A stretch of 64,000 nt of DNA from Lacinutrix jangbogonensis (lineage in GTDB: Bacteria; Bacteroidota; Bacteroidia; Flavobacteriales; Flavobacteriaceae), in contig NZ_JSWF01000014.1 of the NCBI RefSeq assembly GCF_000797445.1, positions 306,179 through 370,178 on the forward strand, written 5' to 3'. Position 1 is the stretch's first letter. The number at the start of each line of letters is the position of its first letter. The position numbers and the translations under genes were made by a program. Below the pieces are notes generated by a model that was not told the DNA's origin, searched no databases, and was given only the letters and a program-made list of their open reading frames with translations. Of the stretch, positions 19,301 through 27,243 are shown piece after piece.

Positions 19301-22300
19301 CAATAGTTATCCATTAATAGGTTCATTTGGAGGTAATAATAGTCCAGGAAGTATTACATCTTCTGATACTTCTGGAGCATTAACTTTTGTTTTTACTTCC
19401 GATGGAAGTGTAACATCTTCTGGATGGGATGCTTCAGTAATATGTGAAAGTATATCTTGTCCAAATCCATCAAATCTTCAATTTACAAATATTGATACCA
19501 CTAGTGCAGATGTTTCTTGGTTAGCAGGAAGCACAGAAACCCAATGGGAATTGGAATATGGAGTATCAGGTTTTGTTCAAGGTACCGGAACATTAGTACA
19601 GCAAGTTAATACAAACTCTAATTATCAAATTTCTAATCTCAATTTAGCTACAACTTACAATGTGTTCGTAAAAGCAAATTGTGGTGTGAATTCAGGAGAT
19701 GATGATAGCGCATGGATTGGCCCAGTTAGTTTTACCACATTAGATATAAACCCACCATCTAATTTAGTAGCTCAATTAGACCAAAACTCGGGCGACGTTA
19801 TTTTAAATTGGAACGAACCCGTTTCGAATTCAGTTGTTGGAAATTGGATTTTAAATTATGATTTTAATTGTAATAATAATTACAATCAAGCTGGTATTAC
19901 ATTTAATGCAGATTTTACGTTTTTAGCTCCATCAGCTGGACTTACAGGAACTTGGGTTCTTATTGGTAATCAAATAACTTGGACATATGATGATAACGGT
20001 TTTCAGTACAATGGCACTATAGTAGGTAATTATATGTCTGGTACTATGGGCACCGCTGGATGTTGGTTTGCGGACAAACAAACGTCTTTGAATAGTAGTT
20101 ATGATTTTATTATTGCAGAATTAGAACCTAATGGTGAAGCCTCCATTAATGCCGGAGTAAATTATACCTTTAATTTTTCTGAAAACTCATTTATGGCATT
20201 TTTAGGTTATAATCTGTATAGAGATAATGTTTTACTAGTGGGTTCTATTGTTGGAACAACTTATACCGATACGCTTCCAAATTATGGAACTTATGATTAT
20301 TATGTTACAGCTATTTATGACGAAGGTGAATCTACACAATCGAATACAGAAACGGTCCTATGGTTATCTTGCCCTGAACCATCAAACCCTCAAGTGTCAA
20401 ATATAAGTAGTGACACAGTAGATTTAAGTTGGTTGGCAGGGAGTTCAGAAACTCAATGGGAAGTGGAGTATGGTCAAACAGGTTTTACACAAGGCTTTGG
20501 CACAATTATGCAAACGACGTTGAATACAAATTATCCATTAACAGGCTTATCAGGTTTAATAACTTACGAGGTATACGTTCGTGCCAATTGCGGTAATAAC
20601 CCAGGAGATGATGATAGCATTTGGGTAGGGCCAGTTTCGTTTACTACTGCTATATCTTGCCCAGACCCATCGAATCTTCAAGTATCAAATATAAGTGACA
20701 CTACAGTAGATGTAAGTTGGCTAGCAGGTAGCACAGAAACACAATGGGAAGTAGAGCTTGGTCAATCTGGTTTTACACAAGGAGCAGGTGTGTTAACGCA
20801 AACAACCTTAAACACAAATTATCCATTAACTGGTTTAACACCTTCTTCAGCTTATGATGTTTACGTTCGGGCTAATTGTGGAGTAAACCCAGGAGATGAT
20901 GATAGCAGTTGGATAGGACCAATGGCGTTTACTGCGTTATGTGGTACTTTTATTGCTCCATATATTGAAGATGTCGAAACCCATAATGCTACAACAACAT
21001 CAAATATATCAAATTGTTGGTCATCTTCACCAAATAACACAAATAACGCCTACAGATGGGATATTGTAGGTAATGGTGGAAACACACCTTCTCCTGATAC
21101 AGGACCAAATTCTGCAAATAGTGGTTTAAAATATTTTTATACGGAGGCTAGTGGTTACGCTACTGGTGATGTTGCAGAGTTATACTCTCCCATTATAGAT
21201 ATCTCATCGTTAACAGTTCCACAATTATCATTTTACTACCATATGTATGGCGTTGATATGGGTTCTCTTCACGTAGATGTTTTAAATAATGGAGTATGGA
21301 CAAATAATCTTTTGATTCTTTCAGGTCAACAACAGAACTCAAGTTCAGCTGCATGGATAGAACAAACTTTAATTTTAAATGGATTTACTGGAGAAGTTCA
21401 AATTAGATTTAGAGGGATTAGAGGAAATAATTTTAGAAGTGATATGTCTATTGATGATATTAGAATAATAGATTCTCCAACTTGCCCAGACCCATCAAAT
21501 CTTCAAGTATCAAATATAAGTAGTACAACAGCCGATTTAAGTTGGTTAGCAGGAAATACAGAAACCCAATGGCAAGTAGAACATGGTCTAACTGGTTTTG
21601 TGCAAGGAACAGGTATATTAACTCAAACAGGTTTAAATACTAATTATCCATTAACTGGTTTAACACCATCTTCAACTTACGATGTTTACTTTCGTGCTAA
21701 TTGTGAACCTAATCCAGGAGCAGATGATAGTAGTTGGATAGGACCAATTGCGTTTAATACTCTATGTGGCGTAATTGTAGCTCCTTTTTATGAAGATTTT
21801 TCTACTTTTACGACTCCAAATTGCTGGCAAGAATCTGGAAGCGAATCTTGGAACTATAACACTTTTGCAGATTACCAAGCCGCTAATGCTGGTGATCATA
21901 CATCAGGAGGAGGCACAAATTATGCTTGGATAAATGGCTCTACACCAAATGGACCCGGACAAATAAGTAATTTAAGAACAATGGCTATAGATGTTTCTCC
22001 ATTGGCCGAGCCTGTTTTAAAGTTTTCTATTTATAGTTATAATACAGATGATTTTCAATATAACACCTTAAATGTTATTGTTCATAATGGAACAGGAGCA
22101 AGCCAGAATGTATTACAATTACAAGGTTCAACAGGCGGATGGATGGATTATATTATAGATCTAACAACAATTACTTCAAGCTCTAATATAATAGAAATTG
22201 AATTTACTATAGAGGAAAATAGCCCAGCTGATCCTTATTTTAATGATATTCTAATTGATGACATTTCTGTAGAAAGTAATGGCACTTTAGGAACTGATCA

Positions 22301-22538
22301 GTTTGATTTGGAAGGCTTTAGTTTTTACCCAAATCCAGTAAAAGATATGCTTTACTTAAGTCATATTTCAACGATAAGTAAAATTGAGGTGTTTTCAATT
22401 TTAGGACAAAGCTTATTTTATTCAACACCTCAAAAAAATGAAACTCAAATAGATATGAGTAACTATGCAATAGGAACTTATTTTGTTAGAGTTGAGGTCA
22501 ATGGTGGATTTAAGATTATAAAAGTTATTAAAGAATAA
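16308..22538 (+). CDS. Secreted reprolysin-like metalloprotease with FN3, CUB, MAM-like and T9SS sorting domains
   Basis: This 2076-residue exported protein begins with a signal peptide (hydrophobic run to VFSQNK) and a reprolysin-type propeptide. The catalytic domain has HEFGHQFGGFH at residues 344-354 (HExxHxxGxxH zinc site) and a Met-turn in SSIMGYAG near 383. It continues with Ig-like and FN3 domains, a CUB domain near 942-1045 (CCDFLRIYDGPDN), several very similar FN3 units, two MAM-like jelly-roll segments beginning CGTFIAPYIEDVE and CGVIVAPFYEDF, and a C-terminal type IX secretion sorting domain (FSFYPNPVKDMLYLSH to KIIKVIKE). It should be displayed on or released from the cell surface. 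A terminator follows. Confidence 0.92.
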   Translation: MTSMKKDYYSVFIAFLFCVSVFSQNKIWEQPVTVNNLKSVSEKPLKQKTFKFNANIFLNQLVSAPKRFSNKNSNSIISLPNEFGVLESYKIFESSNFDPVLANKYPQIKSYIGINTVTGTTARISYSPSQGLHAFVSNLERATTIIKPLDVKNNLYTVFSRSDLSQDISDFECSTMESVMTSSKFINQNNNSFNADDQNLRLYRLAVSTTGEYSQYFLDGTEVDDIERINKVLAAINTALVRINGIFERDFSVTMQLIANNDLVIFLDSNSDPYNGVSNTAVQNELDATIGNANYDVGHLFAFEGSVYGNAGCIACVCTSGDKGQAYTVHSAPDSDNFYMIASHEFGHQFGGFHVQSSSNCRSSAGLQEVEPGSGSSIMGYAGICPANVQNTPDDYFNYVDIRDVAQWTINDSSCSVLMPLTNNAPTVMAGGDFTIPISTAFVLEGQGNDIDSGDTLSFCWEENDPEDPSSINAPSPTRVQGPMFRSKLPISIPDRYMPQLSDVISGNITPTWEVVPSIGRTMDFVLTVRDNALNGGQTASDEMTVTVDASSGPFTVSSQATTENWDVGSSVTITWDVANTNLSPINASNVDVFLSIDGGYTYPYTLISNTLNDGSETIIVPNVPTTSQARVMVKAANNIFYALNASDINIQASEFVMNFANTSASICQPNDAVYNFTYNTFLGFNATTTFSVDNLPVGVTASFNPMSANANGTNVMLTISNTVNFAVGDYNLIVKGNATNVEKSAQISLSVFNNSMNTPILIAPANNANGIDLSEQLTWQADINASNFEIEIATDINFTNVIDSAILTDNFFSASNLEYNTTYFWHVRSVNDCLTTMYSNTFEFLTSCIAPSNITVSNVLIDTAEISWTENGNASTWEVEIVLSNTAPSGVGVITASNPYLATNLNSFTTYDVYVRSICSGSNFSTWEGPISFTTTEDFCSGDNFYDTGGPNGTYSNGENYTTTISPSAGFNSVSVQFNSFSTEGCCDFLRIYDGPDNSYPLIGSFGGNNSPGSITSSDTSGALTFVFTSDGSVTSSGWDASVICESISCPNPSNLQFTNIDTTSADVSWLAGSTETQWELEYGVSGFVQGTGTLVQQVNTNSNYQISNLNLATTYNVFVKANCGVNSGDDDSAWIGPVSFTTLDINPPSNLVAQLDQNSGDVILNWNEPVSNSVVGNWILNYDFNCNNNYNQAGITFNADFTFLAPSAGLTGTWVLIGNQITWTYDDNGFQYNGTIVGNYMSGTMGTAGCWFADKQTSLNSSYDFIIAELEPNGEASINAGVNYTFNFSENSFMAFLGYNLYRDNVLLVGSIVGTTYTDTLPNYGTYDYYVTAIYDEGESTQSNTETVLWLSCPEPSNPQVSNISSDTVDLSWLAGSSETQWEVEYGQTGFTQGFGTIMQTTLNTNYPLTGLSGLITYEVYVRANCGNNPGDDDSIWVGPVSFTTAISCPDPSNLQVSNISDTTVDVSWLAGSTETQWEVELGQSGFTQGAGVLTQTTLNTNYPLTGLTPSSAYDVYVRANCGVNPGDDDSSWIGPMAFTALCGTFIAPYIEDVETHNATTTSNISNCWSSSPNNTNNAYRWDIVGNGGNTPSPDTGPNSANSGLKYFYTEASGYATGDVAELYSPIIDISSLTVPQLSFYYHMYGVDMGSLHVDVLNNGVWTNNLLILSGQQQNSSSAAWIEQTLILNGFTGEVQIRFRGIRGNNFRSDMSIDDIRIIDSPTCPDPSNLQVSNISSTTADLSWLAGNTETQWQVEHGLTGFVQGTGILTQTGLNTNYPLTGLTPSSTYDVYFRANCEPNPGADDSSWIGPIAFNTLCGVIVAPFYEDFSTFTTPNCWQESGSESWNYNTFADYQAANAGDHTSGGGTNYAWINGSTPNGPGQISNLRTMAIDVSPLAEPVLKFSIYSYNTDDFQYNTLNVIVHNGTGASQNVLQLQGSTGGWMDYIIDLTTITSSSNIIEIEFTIEENSPADPYFNDILIDDISVESNGTLGTDQFDLEGFSFYPNPVKDMLYLSHISTISKIEVFSILGQSLFYSTPQKNETQIDMSNYAIGTYFVRVEVNGGFKIIKVIKE
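19455..21770 (+). repeat. Four near-identical FN3 repeat units inside the metalloprotease gene
   Basis: Units of about 285 bases begin at 19455, 20367, 20655 and 21480, each opening with a Cys-Pro-(D/N/E)-Pro-Ser-Asn codon series and ending in an Ala/Val-Phe-Thr-Thr-like strand. All carry a TETQWEVE-type strand and a C-G-x-N-x-G-D-D-D-S-x-W-x-G-P segment (the last unit has CEPNPGADDSSW). The second and third are directly adjacent; the others are separated by unrelated domains. High nucleotide similarity makes them candidates for recombination and assembly collapse. Confidence 0.85.
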
Positions 22539-22566
22539 TTAATTACATTATTGCTTATGTTTTAAG

Positions 22567-22600
22567 AACCTTATGAAATAATCATAAGGTTTTTGTTTTT
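22567..22600 (+). terminator. Intrinsic terminator after the metalloprotease gene
   Basis: A 10-bp perfect stem (AACCTTATGA / TCATAAGGTT) with a 5-base loop is followed by a T-rich tail, 29 bases after the stop codon. Confidence 0.85.
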
Positions 22601-22617
22601 TTTAAGCAAAAAATAAA

Positions 22618-22930
22618 TTAGAGTGTTTTTTGCAAATAGTATTTATGTGTATGCTCTCTGTGAATTACTGAATAGTTTTCTTCTTTTAATTTTTTGTTTA
22701 TAGTATTACTAAAATCTAAACCTAAATTTACGACATACGGATAACCTGGTTGTAATTGCTGGCACTTGAGGAACAGCATAAGTTTTGTCACGTTATTGTT
22801 TAAATTTAGTTTTTGAAAAGTGATACTTTGGTAATAAATCAATAATAAAGTTAGAAGTAACGAATTCGTTATCTGGTAGATTTCCTGAATCAGTAAGTGT
22901 TCTAAACTCACTATTATTGCCACCAGTTAT
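22618..22930 (-). pseudogene. Decayed gene, family not recognised
   Basis: On the minus strand a plausible protein runs first in one frame (ITGGNNSEFRTLTDSGNLPD, then LPKYHFSKTKFKQ before a stop) and then in another frame (PGYPYVVNLGLDFSNTINKK to HREHTHKYYLQKTL). The composition looks protein-like in both pieces and is continuous only if a frameshift near 22780 is allowed. I read it as the 3' remnant of a lost gene. A 101-codon ORF across the region mixes real and out-of-frame sequence. Confidence 0.4.
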
Positions 22931-22940
22931 ATTTATTTAT

Positions 22941-23116
22941 GCAAAGTAGGTTTTAGTAGCATCGATGGCTCTATTCGAGGTTTTGGTTTTTCTAAATCGT
23001 ATTAGAGGTCAAATGTCAACCGAAATATTACGCTCTGGGTTAATTACAAAAAAAATTCAAATTTATATGCAATGTCTTTTGAGAGCAGATATTATGAAGC
23101 TACTAAGGTTTTTCTA
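22941..23116 (+). pseudogene. Decayed duplicate of the HMG-CoA lyase 3' end
   Basis: The stretch aligns with bases about 16060-16240 of the intact lyase. TCGATGG-CT-ATTC-AGGTTTTGG, the AT-GTCAACCGAAA block, and the long shared blocks ATGTCTTTTGAGAG and GAAGCTACTAAGGTTTT are all present, with substitutions and small indels that break the frame. It has no start and no intact frame. From 23117 to the DUF4856 gene at 23411 I see only regulatory sequence. Confidence 0.8.
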
Positions 23117-23297
23117 GAGCCCAATTCTATAAAAACATATGTTAAATATAAGCCTGAGCGCGTTCTTTTCTTTAGTTAAAGGAACTCCTTTTTTTAGATT
23201 TTCATTTTTTTTATTTTCATTTTAATTGAAAGAACTTTAACAGTTGCTAACGCGCAGAATTTCAATGCGTTATTCTATATTTTTAATTATTATTTAA

Positions 23298-23310
23298 ATT
23301 TAGTCTAAAT
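23298..23310. promoter_or_regulatory. 13-bp palindrome ATTTAGTCTAAAT, candidate iron operator 1
   Basis: ATTTAG-T-CTAAAT is a perfect inverted repeat about a single central base, 101 bases upstream of the DUF4856 start and just before a likely -33 TTG at 23315. A near copy lies at 23370 and a looser one at 40257, both before genes of the same iron locus. An iron-responsive repressor is an inference. Confidence 0.45.
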
Positions 23311-23369
23311 AAACTTGCGTAAACTAAGATTCATTTTTATTTTTGCATAAAAATTACAAGTCTATTTGT

Positions 23370-23382
23370 AATTAGTCTAAAT
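23370..23382. promoter_or_regulatory. Near-copy palindrome AATTAGTCTAAAT, candidate iron operator 2
   Basis: It differs by one base from the palindrome at 23298 and lies in the 5' untranslated region 28 bases before the DUF4856 start. The two sites bracket the likely promoter (TTG at 23315 and TATTTTG at 23339). Confidence 0.4.
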
Positions 23383-23410
23383 AAGAATAAACAGAAATAA
23401 TCAATAACAA

Positions 23411-24622
23411 ATGAACAAATTAGTATTAGGTTTTGCGGCTTTAGCAATATTAGGATTAACATCATGCTCAAATGACGATGATAATACACCAATTTTACCA
23501 CCTACAAATAATGTAACGGCTCCAGATACGTATGTATTTGAAAGAAATGGCGCTAATACAGTGTTTTATACCGGACAAACAACACGTATTTTAATGGCAG
23601 AAGAATTAATCGCTGCAATTAAAGACCCATCAAAAACAGAAATCGAATTGGATGCTATGTTTGCGCACCAAGAGGGCGCTACCGATTTTTCTGATGCAAC
23701 TTTAAATGCTTCAGGTAAAAGTGTAAGAAGTAAAACGGCGGCATCTACAGATTTCTTTTCTGCAAATACTACAGTCGCTAATGCAATAAAAGCAGACTTT
23801 GACGGGTATATTTCAGATCAAGCAAATAATGTCTTCCCTAATTGGGGAAATACAGCAAGTATAGGTGTTGCAGGGCAAATACAAGAAGCAGCTGGTGGCA
23901 CTACGCGCTACGTAAATGGTAAAGGATTAGAGAATAACCAAGCACTAAACAAAGGTTTAATTGGTGCTTTGATGATAGATCAAATGCTTAACAGTTACTT
24001 AGGAACGGCAGTTTTGGATGCTGGCGATAATAGAGCTAATAACGATGCTGCTATTTTGGATGGTTCTAATGACTACACTACAATGGAGCACAAATGGGAT
24101 GAAGCTTTTGGTTATTTATATGGTAAAGAGGTTAATGCTGCAATGCCAGCTTTAGGGGCAGATAACTTTTTAAATAAATACTTAGCACGTGTGGAAAATG
24201 ATACTGATTTTGCTGGTATTGCTATGGATGTTTACAACGCGTTTAAATTAGGTCGTGCAGCAATTGTAGCTAAAAATTATGAAGTTCGTGATGCGCAAGC
24301 AGAAATTATAAGAGGAAAAATATCTGAAATTGTAGGGATTAGAGCCGTCTATTATTTACAACAAGCAAAAGGGAGTTTAGGTACAGATTGGGCAGCTGCT
24401 TTTCATGATTTGTCTGAAGGTTACGGTTTTATATACAGCTTACAGTTTACAAGAAAGGCAGGAACTAACGAACCTTATTTTACAAAAACAGAAGTTGATG
24501 GCTTTATTGCTACGTTAATGGCCGGAAATGGATTTTGGGAGCTTACAGGAAGTCAATTAGATGCAATGTCTAATACTATTTCTGCTGAATTTAATTTTAC
24601 TATTGCACAAGCAGGAAGTTAA
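23411..24622 (+). CDS. DUF4856 lipoprotein of the iron locus
   Basis: This 403-residue lipoprotein has a lipobox at LTSCS (Cys 19) followed by the acidic NDDDN tether. The body resembles the DUF4856 family, with TYVFERNGANTVFYTGQTTR near residue 43, a Gly/Asn-rich RYVNGKGLENNQALNKGL stretch near 165 and YTTMEHKWDEAFGYLYG near 217. Members are regularly found next to imelysin genes in Bacteroidota, which suggests surface or periplasmic iron handling; no reaction is known. It is the first gene of the iron cluster and carries the palindromic sites upstream. Confidence 0.82.
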   Translation: MNKLVLGFAALAILGLTSCSNDDDNTPILPPTNNVTAPDTYVFERNGANTVFYTGQTTRILMAEELIAAIKDPSKTEIELDAMFAHQEGATDFSDATLNASGKSVRSKTAASTDFFSANTTVANAIKADFDGYISDQANNVFPNWGNTASIGVAGQIQEAAGGTTRYVNGKGLENNQALNKGLIGALMIDQMLNSYLGTAVLDAGDNRANNDAAILDGSNDYTTMEHKWDEAFGYLYGKEVNAAMPALGADNFLNKYLARVENDTDFAGIAMDVYNAFKLGRAAIVAKNYEVRDAQAEIIRGKISEIVGIRAVYYLQQAKGSLGTDWAAAFHDLSEGYGFIYSLQFTRKAGTNEPYFTKTEVDGFIATLMAGNGFWELTGSQLDAMSNTISAEFNFTIAQAGS

Positions 24623-24684
24623 TTAATTACTTAGAACAATTATAAATAGTGTTCGTGTTTTTTTATTAAACGAGCACTATTGCT

Positions 24685-24692
24685 TACTTTTG
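24685..24692 (+). promoter_or_regulatory. -7 box TACTTTTG before the imelysin gene
   Basis: TACTTTTG matches TAnnTTTG and lies 32 bases before the imelysin start. It directly follows a 12-bp inverted repeat at about 24646-24681 (AATAGTGTTCGT with ACGAGCACTATT, one G-U pair), which could end the DUF4856 transcript. No convincing -33 TTG is seen. Confidence 0.4.
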
Positions 24693-24723
24693 CAAAGTTA
24701 AAAAAAAATAAAATTATATCAAG

Positions 24724-25821
24724 ATGATTAAAAAAATAATAGCAGTAGCCATTTTTAGTTTAGCCATATTTGCATGTTCAGAATCTGACGATGCAATTTC
24801 TGGCAATGCATCAAGTGACACCTTTAACAGAGCGGCAATGCTTACCAATATTGCTGACAATATTATTATACCGGCATATCAAGATTTGGAGTCAGATTTA
24901 AACACATTGGTAGCGTCTAAAGCTGTTTTTGTTGCGAATGTAAACCAAGCGAATTTAGAGACTTTAAGAACCGATTGGTTTAGTGCATACAAAACATACC
25001 AAGCTGTTCAAATGTTTCAAATTGGTAAAGCAAAAGAAGTTTTCTTTGAAGCGCAAATGAATATTTACCCAACAAATACAACAGATATTGAAAATAATAT
25101 TGCGACTGGTAATTACGATTTGTCAAATGTAAATAATAACGATGCTGTTGGTTTTCCTGCTGTAGACTATATGTTGTATGGCTTAGCAGATAGTGACTCA
25201 GCTATTTTAGAGGTGTATACTAATGTTAATCACAAAAATCACCTGTCAGATTTAATTAACAGAATGCAGTTACTAACTAATACTGTAGTCACAGATTGGA
25301 CGTCGAGCTACAGAGATGGTTTTGTCGTTAATACAAACAATATAGAGTCTGGTGCTGTAAACCAAATACTAAATGCTTACGTTTTTTATTATGAAAAGCG
25401 ATTAAGAGCAGATAAAGTGGGTACGCCATCAGGAGTGTTTTCAAGTACACCGCTACCCTCTAAAGTGGAAGCGCTTTACAAAGAAGATAATTCTAAAGAA
25501 TTATTACTAGTTGCTTTAGATGCTGTGCAAGATGTGTTTAATGGAAAAGCATACAACAGTAATATTGAAGGCGAAAGTTATAAAACCTATTTAATGGGCT
25601 TAAATAGAAATGATTTAGTCGAAGTCATAAATACGCGTTTTGATAGTGCGAGACTAAAAGTACAAGCTTTAAATTCAAATCTAAAAAATCAGGTTGAAAC
25701 AGATAATAGTAAAATGACAGACGCTTATGATGCGATTCAATTAGCCGTTGTCTCTTTAAAGTCTGATATGTTATCCGCCTTAAATGTTAGTGTAGAATAT
25801 ATTGATGCAGATGGTGATTAA
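24724..25821 (+). CDS. Imelysin-family lipoprotein (EfeO/IrpA-like)
   Basis: This 365-residue lipoprotein has a lipobox at IFACSE (Cys 18). Its helical imelysin (peptidase M75-like) domain shows the paired half-motifs LRTDWFSAYKTYQAVQ near residue 82 and VGFPAVDYMLYGL near 143. The GxHxxE metal motif of classical imelysins is not intact here; the corresponding segment reads GFPAVDYMLYG. Imelysins act in periplasmic iron uptake, probably as iron-binding proteins rather than peptidases. It ends with an Asp-rich IDADGD tail and is followed closely by the gamma-carboxylase-like gene. Confidence 0.9.
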   Translation: MIKKIIAVAIFSLAIFACSESDDAISGNASSDTFNRAAMLTNIADNIIIPAYQDLESDLNTLVASKAVFVANVNQANLETLRTDWFSAYKTYQAVQMFQIGKAKEVFFEAQMNIYPTNTTDIENNIATGNYDLSNVNNNDAVGFPAVDYMLYGLADSDSAILEVYTNVNHKNHLSDLINRMQLLTNTVVTDWTSSYRDGFVVNTNNIESGAVNQILNAYVFYYEKRLRADKVGTPSGVFSSTPLPSKVEALYKEDNSKELLLVALDAVQDVFNGKAYNSNIEGESYKTYLMGLNRNDLVEVINTRFDSARLKVQALNSNLKNQVETDNSKMTDAYDAIQLAVVSLKSDMLSALNVSVEYIDADGD

Positions 25822-25882
25822 TCTAAAAAGATTAAAGTAAAGCTTGTCTAGAACCTTTTTAAAGACTGCGTTTTTTTGTATC

Positions 25883-27243
25883 ATGAATAACACTTTAAAA
25901 ACATATTTAAGACAAACCACAAATGCAGCACCGTTAGCTGTATTTCGCATAGGCTTTGGATTAATGATGTTATATAGTATTATTCGGTACTGGGCAAAAG
26001 GTTGGATTGAAACCATTTATATACAACCAGAATTTCATTTTAAGTATTATGGGTTTGAATGGGTGAAAACCTGGGGTGATTACACCTATCTTTTATTTGT
26101 CGTCTGCGGAATTGCTGCGCTTTTAGTCGCGATAGGCTTTAAATACCGTTTGGCAATTATAACTTTTTTTTAAGTTTTACGTACATTGAACTTATTGAGA
26201 AAACCACATATTTAAATCATTATTATTTTATAAGTGTCCTTAGTTTTTTATTGATTTTTTTGCCTGCAAATAAATACTTTTCTATTGATGCGTACCGTAA
26301 TAAAATACAATATAGAAATATACCAAAATGGACAAGCGATAGTATAAAATTACTATTAAGTATTGTTTACATTTATGCAGGATTAGCCAAGATCAATAGC
26401 GATTGGTTACTTAAAGCCATGCCTTTAAAAATATGGTTGCCGTCTAAATATGATGTGCCATTAATTGGTAATACCTTAATGCATCAAAATTGGTTTCATT
26501 ATGCCATGAGTTGGTCTGGTATGTTTTATGATTTGCTCATTCCTTTTTTTCTATTATACAAGAAAACGAGAGGCGTGGCGTTTTTCTTTGTCGTAGTTTT
26601 TCATGTTTTTACACGTGTGTTGTTTCCAATTGGGATGTTTCCGTATGTAATGATTATTAGTACGCTTATATTTTTTGATGCTAATCTTCATATTAAAATT
26701 ATTAGTTTTATTAAAAAATTCGTGCGTATTTCTTCCGCGAAAGCGATACAAACCAAAGCAGTGTTTCAATCAAAAAAGAACAGAATTATTATACCAATTG
26801 TAGGCGTGTTTTTGGTGTTGCAATTACTTATTCCATTTCGATACCTTTTATATCCTGGTGAGCTATTTTGGACTGAAGAAGGCTATCGTTTTTCATGGCG
26901 AGTTATGCTCATGGAAAAAATGGGAAATACCACGTTTAAAATAACAAATGGAGAAACAAATACTTTTTTTTATGTTAATAATAGTGATTTCTTAACGCCC
27001 TTGCAGGAAAAGCAAATGAGTTTTCAACCAGATTTTATTATTGAATATGCGCATTTCCTAGGGAATCATTTTAAAAATCAAGGCCATCAAAATGTACACG
27101 TTTACGCTAAAAGTTATGTCGCATTAAATGGTAGATTAAGTGAGCCATTTATAGATGAAACCGTAAATTTGTATGCCGAAAAAGAATCATTTAAACCCAA
27201 ATATTGGATTTTACCATTTAACGATGACATTAAAGGATTATAA
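25883..27243 (+). pseudogene. HTTM / vitamin K-dependent gamma-carboxylase-like membrane protein, frameshifted in a T8 run
   Basis: Two reading frames join into one 453-residue protein if one T is added to the T run at 26164-26171. The start is the ATG at 25883. The conserved core of vitamin K-dependent carboxylase is clear from memory of the human enzyme: EKTTYLNHYYF around residue 106 (its Lys aligns with the catalytic Lys 218 of human GGCX), NKYFSID, NIPKW, YIYAGLAKINSDWL, DLLIPFFLL and FHVFTRVLFPIGMFPYVM. Several transmembrane helices lead to a soluble tail. Family knowledge suggests Glu carboxylation with reduced vitamin K; the substrate here is unknown. It overlaps the TonB receptor start by 20 bases and follows imelysin, so it belongs to the iron operon. 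Loss may be real, or repaired by slippage. Confidence 0.85.

Noticed and set aside
16308..22538. Mobile element carrying the giant protease
   Set aside because: No transposase, integrase or terminal inverted repeats were seen; only the lyase remnant hints at a past rearrangement.
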